This document shows, piece after piece, positions 1-5,187 of a stretch of 6,234 nucleotides of DNA. Position numbers and translations under genes: made by a program. The notes under the pieces are model-generated. The model was not told the DNA's origin. It saw only the letters and a program-made list of their open reading frames with translations, and made no database searches. Source of the stretch: Alphaproteobacteria bacterium (GTDB taxonomy: Bacteria; Pseudomonadota; Alphaproteobacteria; UBA7887). The stretch is from contig JANQOH010000190.1 of NCBI GenBank assembly GCA_028289725.1, positions 1 to 6,234 on the forward strand, in the 5' to 3' direction. Position 1 is the first letter of the stretch, and every line of letters starts with the position of its first letter.

Positions 1-28
1 GACCGGCAAGGAAATCCGCCTTGACCAT
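1..28 (-). CDS. Probable TctB-type small membrane subunit of TTT transporter (5' end only, cut by window edge)
   Basis: An ATG at 28-26 on the minus strand opens a frame reading MVKADFLAG and running off the left edge, 13 bases after the TAG stop of the solute-binding protein gene. Tripartite tricarboxylate transporter operons commonly follow the order tctC-tctB-tctA. TctB proteins often begin with a short charged stretch like this (K/R-A-D-x-x-x-G) just before the first membrane helix. The call rests on operon position plus nine residues. No strong Shine-Dalgarno is seen in the 13-base gap, only a weak purine run. If correct, the product is the roughly 150-residue, four-helix small integral membrane subunit that works with the large TctA permease in the inner membrane. 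It could instead be any other short gene starting here. Confidence 0.5.
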
Positions 29-41
29 GTCTTATGTGGCG

Positions 42-1052
42 CTAGGGCTTCGGGATGCCGAATTCCTCGGGTGACGCGATTGTTCGTCCAGCGGCATGCA
101 GCGACCAGGCGTCGGCCTGCACGGTCGGTCGCACGGCCTCCATGGCCGCGTCGCCATATTCCGTTGTCATCACGGTGCCGCGTTCGGCCGCGTAGTCACG
201 GATTGCTTGCGAGGATTTGATGCGCTCTTCCCAAATCATATCGAAGGTCTGAAGCACTTCGCTCGGCACGTCGGCGGGGGCAAAAATGCCCATATGCGTT
301 CGCGTATCGGGCAACGGGCCGGTCCATTTTGTCACTGGTTCCAGGGTCCCGATGCCGGCAAGCGCGATCGCTTCGTTGGCTATCACCGCCAGAATGCGCA
401 GCCGGCCGGCGCGCGCCATCTCGATTTGTTCGACGGACAGTTGGGTGGTGACCTCAGTTTCGCCGGCGACGGTCGCGATCACCGCCGGATTGCCGCCGTC
501 ATAGCTAATGTGCTTGTAGGTCAATCCGGTGGCCTGAGCGATGGCTTCAATCGCCGTGTGGCCCGAAGAGCCGACGCCAGCGGTCGCGACGGTGACCTGG
601 CCCGGCCGCTCTTTCATGGCTTTTAGCAGATCGTCCATGGTCTCGTAGGGCGAGTCGGGATTGACGCCGACCAAAGTCGGCGTGACAACGTCGAGATAGG
701 AGCGCCAATCCTCCATCTCGGTGTCGAACAAACCGACGAGTTTGTAAGTGCCGAGCATTTTTGGTGAGCCAGCGGCCCAGGTGTAACCGTCGTGGGGGGC
801 CTGCCAGACATTCTTTTTGCCAATCGAGCCGGATGCGCCGGGCTGATTGACCACGACCACTTTTTGGTCAAGCGCGTCTTCCAGTTCACCAGCGAGAATG
901 CGTGTGACCTGGTCGGTCGACCCGCCGGCGGCCCAGGGCACGACGATGGTTATCGGTTTCTCGGGCTGCCAGGGATAATCATTGGCCGAGGCCCCGATGG
1001 CACCAAGCGCGAAGATGGCCCCGAGAAGCGCCCGCGAAACAATCCTGATCAT
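42..1052 (-). CDS. Tripartite tricarboxylate transporter substrate-binding protein (TctC/Bug family)
   Basis: This is a periplasmic solute-binding protein of 336 residues, within the usual TctC/Bug range of about 320-335. Residues 1-23 form a signal peptide: a basic start (MIRIVSR), a hydrophobic core and an A-S-A cleavage site before NDYPWQP. The mature protein shows family hallmarks in order: PWAAGGSTD (39-47), NQPGASGSIG (69-78), ATAGVGSSGHTA (156-167) and HISYDGGNPAV (181-191). In Bug proteins the first two loops and the third region line the ligand pocket, which grips the carboxylates of small acids. The start is supported by a strong GGGAGGG ribosome site four bases upstream. A probable tctB starts 13 bases downstream, and a MetE-like methyltransferase gene is transcribed divergently. 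Bug proteins bind varied ligands (citrate, dicarboxylates, aromatic acids, amino acids), so the substrate is not predictable. The family is confident and the ligand unknown. Confidence 0.95.
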   Translation of the reverse strand: MIRIVSRALLGAIFALGAIGASANDYPWQPEKPITIVVPWAAGGSTDQVTRILAGELEDALDQKVVVVNQPGASGSIGKKNVWQAPHDGYTWAAGSPKMLGTYKLVGLFDTEMEDWRSYLDVVTPTLVGVNPDSPYETMDDLLKAMKERPGQVTVATAGVGSSGHTAIEAIAQATGLTYKHISYDGGNPAVIATVAGETEVTTQLSVEQIEMARAGRLRILAVIANEAIALAGIGTLEPVTKWTGPLPDTRTHMGIFAPADVPSEVLQTFDMIWEERIKSSQAIRDYAAERGTVMTTEYGDAAMEAVRPTVQADAWSLHAAGRTIASPEEFGIPKP

Positions 1053-1056
1053 CTAA

Positions 1057-1063
1057 CCCTCCC
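1057..1063 (-). promoter_or_regulatory. Strong Shine-Dalgarno of the solute-binding protein gene
   Basis: On the minus strand the sequence reads GGGAGGG, then TTAG, then the ATG at 1052. This close match to the anti-Shine-Dalgarno, four bases from the start codon, fixes the start immediately before the signal peptide. Confidence 0.8.
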
Positions 1064-1105
1064 ACACACGCCTTATGTTATTTCCGCCACAAAACCATGA
1101 CGGCG

Positions 1106-1119
1106 CGCTCATCCGAGCG
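1106..1119. repeat. Short inverted repeat in the divergent intergenic region (possible operator)
   Basis: CGCTC-ATCC-GAGCG is a perfect 5-base inverted repeat with a 4-base spacer, about midway between the divergent solute-binding and methyltransferase genes. It overlaps the candidate -35 of the minus-strand operon. It could be an operator for a regulator encoded elsewhere, but repeats this short occur by chance in GC-rich DNA and no known regulator motif was recognised. Confidence 0.2.
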
Positions 1120-1123
1120 TCAA
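1118..1123 (-). promoter_or_regulatory. Candidate -35 element for the solute-binding protein operon
   Basis: On the minus strand this reads TTGACG within CCTTGACGC, a good match to the CTTGAC-type -35 box of alphaproteobacterial housekeeping promoters, about 65 bases upstream of the solute-binding gene start. The region 17-18 bases downstream (TCATGG/CATGGT) is a poor -10, so this is tentative. The box touches a small inverted repeat (1106-1119). Confidence 0.22.
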
Positions 1124-1176
1124 GGCGAAATGGCCAGCGGTGGCGTTCTTTCGGCCGCTATTCTAGACTCGCCGCC

Positions 1177-1184
1177 AGAAGGGG
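1177..1184 (+). promoter_or_regulatory. Shine-Dalgarno that decides the methyltransferase start
   Basis: AGAAGGGG lies seven bases before the ATG at 1192. The same frame is open back to an ATG at 1075, but the extra 39 residues are arginine-rich, unlike the family, and have no comparable ribosome site. The family-like sequence begins right after 1192 (SRIKTTVVGSYP), so 1192 is the preferred start. A second in-frame ATG at 1198 is possible but sits further from the purine run. Confidence 0.7.
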
Positions 1185-1191
1185 AATAGCG

Positions 1192-2220
1192 ATGGCGATG
1201 AATGAAAGCCGCATCAAAACCACTGTCGTCGGATCCTATCCGGTCCCGGATTGGCTTGCGGCAAGCCCGAGTGAACAGGCGCTGACCGACGCCACGCGGG
1301 TCGTCCTGCACACGCAAGAACGCGCCGGTCTCGACCTCGTGTGCGATGGCGAGCTCTCACGGTTTGACGTCAATCACCCCGAAACGAACGGAATGATCGA
1401 TTATTTCGTCGCACCGATGGCCGGTGTGCGGACCGAGATTGCGTTTGATGAGCTTCTGGCCTACCGGGCGCAACCGGGCATGGCGTTCCGGCGCCGACCG
1501 CCTGGCGTGGTCGACGGTCCGCTCGGTTCGGGGACGCTTGATTTGCCGGGCGATTGTGCTGGCGCCCGTTGCCTGACAGCGGCACCGTTCAAGTTCACGC
1601 TCACCGGTCCGCACATGCTGGCGAAAACGCTGATCGATAAGGAATATGGCGATCTTGCCGCGCTGACCGATGCGATCGCCGGGGTTCTTGCCGAGCAAGT
1701 GGCGCACTGCGAAGCGGATGTGGTTCAGGTTGACGAAGCCAACCTGCCGGGCCACCCACACGAATGGCAGATCGCCGCGCAAAGCATTAACCGCGTGCTC
1801 GATGCGGTAACCGGGGTCGCAGCGGTTCATCTTTGTTTCGGCAATTATGGCGGACAGTCGGTTCAGCGCGGGACGTGGAACAAGTTGCTCGACTATCTAA
1901 ATGCGCTGCATGTCGACCACATTGTCATGGAGAACGCGCATCGCCCTGTCGAAGAGCTTGCGGCCTTCCGTGAGCTCCGGCCGGAAATCGGCATGGGGCT
2001 CGGCGTTGTCGACGTCAAACGAACGGAAATCGAAACCGCCGATGATATCGCCCGTGCGATCGAGCGGGCGGAAACGGCGATTGGGACTGGACGCGTCCGT
2101 TACATTCATCCCGACTGCGGATTTTGGATGCTCAAGCGACCCATCGCCGACGCCAAGATGCGCGCCTTGGTCGAAGGCCGCGATTTGTACGAAGGTCGAT
2201 CGGGGACTCGCGCGGCGTAG
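1192..2220 (+). CDS. Core-MetE-like (cobalamin-independent methionine synthase II family) zinc methyltransferase
   Basis: This 342-residue protein matches only the C-terminal catalytic barrel of cobalamin-independent methionine synthase; the full MetE is about 750 residues. The opening VGSYP (12-16) corresponds to the first strand of that barrel, followed by CDGELSRFD (51-59). QVDEANL holds the conserved Asp-Glu pair (181-182). The zinc ligand set is complete: HLC (His213, Cys215), Glu247 in VMENAH, and Cys309 in HPDCGFW. In MetE this zinc activates a thiol, usually homocysteine, as methyl acceptor. The N-terminal MetE half that helps bind polyglutamyl folate is absent, so the methyl donor may differ: methylcobalamin, a corrinoid protein, or another methyl compound as in core-MetE proteins. 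Epoxyalkane:CoM transferase shares this fold and zinc site, so a non-homocysteine thiol is possible. No metE regulatory element was recognised upstream. Family confident; exact reaction open. Confidence 0.88.
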   Translation: MAMNESRIKTTVVGSYPVPDWLAASPSEQALTDATRVVLHTQERAGLDLVCDGELSRFDVNHPETNGMIDYFVAPMAGVRTEIAFDELLAYRAQPGMAFRRRPPGVVDGPLGSGTLDLPGDCAGARCLTAAPFKFTLTGPHMLAKTLIDKEYGDLAALTDAIAGVLAEQVAHCEADVVQVDEANLPGHPHEWQIAAQSINRVLDAVTGVAAVHLCFGNYGGQSVQRGTWNKLLDYLNALHVDHIVMENAHRPVEELAAFRELRPEIGMGLGVVDVKRTEIETADDIARAIERAETAIGTGRVRYIHPDCGFWMLKRPIADAKMRALVEGRDLYEGRSGTRAA

Positions 2221-2293
2221 CCGAGTGCCATGATTTACTTGACCATTTCGGGCGTATAGTCTTGGTGAATCGACGGAAAAGATCGGCGGATCC

Positions 2294-2530
2294 ATGAAAA
2301 CGACTTTGTTTGTCCTTGCTTTGTATGTGGTCCCCGGGCCGCTCGATTCGGAAGTGCGGCCAGTCGGCTTTTTTGAGAGCCGGGAACATTGCCGCGCGGA
2401 AGCGCGCGCGATCGTCCGCTCGTTGAGAGAACAAAATCCGAAATGGATAAATGTGGGTTATCACTGCCGACCCAAGCAATCCTACGACAGAAAGGTGCGT
2501 CCGCGAGAGGAGTTTCTGCCGCGCGCATGA
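2294..2530 (+). CDS. Small hypothetical protein, possibly exported, two cysteines
   Basis: A 78-residue ORF starts 73 bases after the methyltransferase stop. The N-terminus, MKTTLFVLALYVVPGP, has a lysine followed by a hydrophobic run of about 11 residues, like a short signal peptide or membrane anchor without a clean A-x-A cleavage site. Beyond it are GFFESREHCRAEARAIV, an amphipathic helix-like stretch with Cys33, and then YHCRPK with Cys58. An FxSxxxC helix followed by a late C-x-P/K recalls small exported proteobacterial hypothetical proteins, in which the two cysteines could form a disulfide. No function is recognised. The ribosome site is weak (CGGCGGA, 3 bases from the ATG). It is co-directional with the methyltransferase and convergent with the enolase-family gene. 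The frame does not overlap any other credible gene, which favours it being real. Confidence 0.55.
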   Translation: MKTTLFVLALYVVPGPLDSEVRPVGFFESREHCRAEARAIVRSLREQNPKWINVGYHCRPKQSYDRKVRPREEFLPRA

Positions 2531-2540
2531 AGCGCGCCGG
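2519..2540. terminator. GC-rich hairpin between convergent genes, candidate terminator
   Basis: GCGCGC-ATGAA-GCGCGC (2521-2537) can form a 6-base all-GC stem with a 5-base loop, extendable to CCG/CGG with one bulge (2519-2540). It overlaps the stop codon of the 78-residue ORF and lies 18 bases beyond the end of the convergent enolase-family gene. It could end transcription from either side. The U-tract is poor (GTTCGTTTGCGTT on the plus strand), so it is not a textbook intrinsic terminator. Confidence 0.35.
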
Positions 2541-2558
2541 CGTCACGTTCGTTTGCGT

Positions 2559-3977
2559 TCACCCTGAATGCGGCATTGGCCGCATCGCCGACCACTCAGG
2601 TTCGGCAGCGGCGGCAAACCCGACACAGGACAGCGATCCGAGGGCGATTTTCCCATTCTGAATGGATAGCCGCGTCACGCCGTCCGTCGCCCGATAGAGA
2701 TCCGGGTGCGCGGTCAAGAATGCCGATTGCTCATCGTCGGATTGGCCCGCCATGCCGTTGACATAGTGATGGCCATTGCGTTCGACATGACGACAGCCAA
2801 TGTAGCTCACCAAAGCCAAATCCTGCTGCACGCCAAGACCGGCTTGGGTCGTTAGATCTTCGGCCGACATGAAATATTCCGGCCTGCCGCTCTCCGCGCT
2901 CCACTGGCGACAACGCGCGGCATTGAGGATCGATTTGTAGAGCCCCTTGCACGATTTGGATGATACGCCTTGGTAGCCAAGATCGCGCGCGCGAACAAAG
3001 GCGTCGATCGTGCCGTCCGCTTCGTCGATGATCATGGGCATGTCCGATGCCAACGACGTCATGTCCGTTTCAAGCGTCAAGGCCCGCTCAATTGGTTGCT
3101 CGACAAACAAAATGGCATCGGCGAGTCGCGTAAGTGCGGGCGTCCCTCGAATCCCATTCAACAACTCGCGGACGGCATCGGCATTGCTGTATTGCTCGTT
3201 GCCATCAAGCGTCGCGTAATACGTGTCTTCAATCCGGTCGAGAACGTGGGCGACTTCGGCCAAGCGTGTCAGGTCCGCGTCCAAATCGCCGCCAACTTTA
3301 AGCTTAAAGTAGCAATGGCCATATGCGGCTACGACGTCCGCCAACGTCTCGGGCAACCCATCATTAACCGCGCCGCCGCCGGATTCGATCGGATCGACCA
3401 TGCCGACCGTGTGGCGGGCATCGATGGTGTCGGTGGCACGGAGGCCGCGGACAAATGCATCGACATCAAATCCCGCGAGATCCGGCGTTAATGGTGAGTT
3501 CTCGATGCCGGGTAGGTTATTTGCCATGGCATCGAAAAATGACACGTTGTGCACACGACACAAGGCGTCCAGGATTGCTTTGTCCAGCACGGCAAGACCA
3601 AAACACGCAACAAGCGGCTTCAAATCGCATTTGGCAGCTTCGGAAACTTGCTCCGCATAGCTGGTGCGATAGTGCTCGAACGCCGTGGCTGGTCCGGCGG
3701 ACATGTAAAGACGCTTTGCGATCGCGAGCGCCGCGCGCAACTGGTCGTAATTGTCGTCGTTGCTCAAATCGAGGTTTTTGTCGAACCATTTCGGCGCCAG
3801 GACTTCGGCCGCCATGCCCCAGCTTTCGCGGCCGTCTTCGAGCCGAATATGCACACGCGCGAAACCTTGCGGCGCCTCGGTCAACGTCGTGACGCCGAAC
3901 CGGAAGGGGAGCCGCAGATGCACGTCACGCTCATACAACTCTATGTCGGTAATTGTAAGGCGCGGTGCGTCGGTCAT
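2559..3977 (-). CDS. Enolase-superfamily enzyme (muconate-lactonizing/mandelate racemase type), long variant
   Basis: This 472-residue protein is longer than the 350-400 usual for the superfamily. The N-terminal capping domain starts ITDIELYERDV, with the substrate-loop-like LPFRFGVTTLTEA. The barrel carries the full catalytic pattern: FKLKVGG (Lys225, Lys227) on the second strand; metal ligands Asp258 (LDGNEQY), Glu293 (FVEQPI) and Asp318 (IIDEAD); and Lys341 in GVSSKSCKG on the sixth strand. A KxK lysine opposite a sixth-strand lysine is the muconate-lactonizing subgroup arrangement (epimerases, cycloisomerases, o-succinylbenzoate synthase). These enzymes abstract a proton alpha to a carboxylate to form a Mg-stabilised enolate. 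The extra length includes a segment at about 160-222 ahead of the KxK, plus a longer C-terminus. The start has only a weak GTGAG upstream but fits the domain boundary. It is third in the operon, 41 bases after the DUF993 gene. Substrate unknown. Confidence 0.87.
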   Translation of the reverse strand: MTDAPRLTITDIELYERDVHLRLPFRFGVTTLTEAPQGFARVHIRLEDGRESWGMAAEVLAPKWFDKNLDLSNDDNYDQLRAALAIAKRLYMSAGPATAFEHYRTSYAEQVSEAAKCDLKPLVACFGLAVLDKAILDALCRVHNVSFFDAMANNLPGIENSPLTPDLAGFDVDAFVRGLRATDTIDARHTVGMVDPIESGGGAVNDGLPETLADVVAAYGHCYFKLKVGGDLDADLTRLAEVAHVLDRIEDTYYATLDGNEQYSNADAVRELLNGIRGTPALTRLADAILFVEQPIERALTLETDMTSLASDMPMIIDEADGTIDAFVRARDLGYQGVSSKSCKGLYKSILNAARCRQWSAESGRPEYFMSAEDLTTQAGLGVQQDLALVSYIGCRHVERNGHHYVNGMAGQSDDEQSAFLTAHPDLYRATDGVTRLSIQNGKIALGSLSCVGFAAAAEPEWSAMRPMPHSG

Positions 3978-4018
3978 CTCACATCGGCAAACGGGGATTG
4001 GCAGCTGAGTTGCGAAGT

Positions 4019-5185
4019 TTAATGCGTGACGCCGTGAACGGCGAGCAAATGCTGTAGGCGGTTCGCGGCGAGTTCGGGGTCTTGAATCAGACCCGCTGTG
4101 TCGGCCAAGCGAACGAGCTCGACGAGGTGCATAAGCGATCGCGCGCTCTGTTGCCCGCCGACCATCACGAAATGATCTTGGTGGCCGTTGAGCCAGGCCA
4201 TGAACACGACGCCGGTTTTGTAGAAGCGTGTCGGCGCCCGAAAGATGTGGCGCGACAAAGGCACGGTCGGCGCCAGAATTTCATGGAACGCTTTCTGGTC
4301 ATCGCCGGCAAGCGCGTCAAGCGCGGCGGACGCCGCGGGCGCGATCGGATCAAAGATGCCGAGCAGGGCGTCGGAATAGCCGAATTCGTCGCCATCGATG
4401 AGTTCGGCATAATTGAAGTCATCGCCGGTATACATGCGGACGCCATCCGGCAAGCGCCGGCGCATGGCGATTTCCTTATCTTTGTCGAGCAGCGAGACCT
4501 TAATGCCGTCGACCTTGTCCGCGTGCGCCGCGAGGACATCTAGGCAAACGTCCATTGCCGCCAGATGATCGCCGCGGCCCCAATAGCCTTCAAGCGCCGG
4601 ATCGAACATCTCGCCAAGCCAGTGAATGATCACGGGTTCCGAAACCTGGCCGAGGATCCGGTCATAGACTTTGATGTAGTCATCGGGGCCTCGGGCGCAC
4701 GCCGCCAACGCACGGCTCGCCATCAATATCACTTGCCCGCCCAGGCCTTCGACGAAACCGACTTGTTCCTCGTACGCCGCGATCACGTCGTCGAGGGTCA
4801 GATCCGGCGTCAACGCCAGGTGATCGGTGCCTGCGCCACTGGCGACGCGCGCGCCGGGTACGGTCTTGGCCGCTTCCAGCGTGCGTCGAATGAGCTCTTG
4901 GCTGGTCGCCCAGTCGAGCCCCATGCCGCGCTGTGCGGTATCCATCGCCTCCGCGACCCCTAAGCCAAGGTCCCAAAGCCGGTGCCGAAAGCGCATGGTC
5001 GCGTCCCAGTCAAGGGCCGGTTCAAGCCAAGGATCGTTTTGGGCACGCGAGTCCGCGACCACGTGGGAGGCGGAGAACGCGACACGATTGAAGGGACGGT
5101 TGGCGCGGGCGGCAAAGGCGCGTGGCTCGCCGAATGTGAAAGGAACGGTCTCACCGCTCGTTGTCGGTAACGCGATGGTTGCCAT
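4019..5185 (-). CDS. DUF993 family protein, dihydrodipicolinate synthase-like TIM-barrel lyase/aldolase
   Basis: This 388-residue protein is recognised as DUF993, a family usually labelled dihydrodipicolinate synthase-like. Typical stretches are HVVADSRAQNDPWLEPALDW (41-60), the WDLGLGVAEAMDTAQRGMGL region (71-90), GAGTDHL (117-123), IIHWLGEMFDPALEGYWG (186-203) and DGIKVSLLDK (226-235). Lys229 in GIKVS sits where DapA-type enzymes carry the Schiff-base lysine. The DapA-type catalytic tyrosine region is replaced by IHWLG, so chemistry may differ from DapA. The likely class is aldol cleavage or condensation, or dehydration, of a keto acid or sugar-derived carbonyl compound in the cytoplasm. 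The frame is open to 5335, but the added 50 residues are arginine-rich and would overlap the upstream gene by about 150 bases. The ATG at 5185 lies 2 bases after the upstream stop, matches the family length and is preferred. Exact reaction unknown. Confidence 0.9.
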   Translation of the reverse strand: MATIALPTTSGETVPFTFGEPRAFAARANRPFNRVAFSASHVVADSRAQNDPWLEPALDWDATMRFRHRLWDLGLGVAEAMDTAQRGMGLDWATSQELIRRTLEAAKTVPGARVASGAGTDHLALTPDLTLDDVIAAYEEQVGFVEGLGGQVILMASRALAACARGPDDYIKVYDRILGQVSEPVIIHWLGEMFDPALEGYWGRGDHLAAMDVCLDVLAAHADKVDGIKVSLLDKDKEIAMRRRLPDGVRMYTGDDFNYAELIDGDEFGYSDALLGIFDPIAPAASAALDALAGDDQKAFHEILAPTVPLSRHIFRAPTRFYKTGVVFMAWLNGHQDHFVMVGGQQSARSLMHLVELVRLADTAGLIQDPELAANRLQHLLAVHGVTH

Positions 5186-5187
5186 AC

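Noticed and set aside
96..626. A 176-codon plus-strand frame opposite the solute-binding protein gene
   Set aside because: It is antisense to a confidently recognised family protein. Its Arg/Gly/His-rich composition is typical of shadow frames in GC-rich DNA, and no domain is recognisable.
1075..1191. Upstream extension of the methyltransferase frame to the ATG at 1075
   Set aside because: The extra residues are Arg-rich and unlike the family. The Shine-Dalgarno at 1177-1184 points to the ATG at 1192.
2239..2260. TTGACC ... TATAGT as a promoter for the small ORF
   Set aside because: The two boxes are only 10 bases apart, far short of the roughly 17 needed, and no better -10 lies at the right distance from TTGACC.
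3549..4022. A 157-codon plus-strand frame, with overlapping neighbours, opposite the enolase-family gene
   Set aside because: It mirrors the codon structure of the real gene on the minus strand and has no family resemblance or ribosome site.
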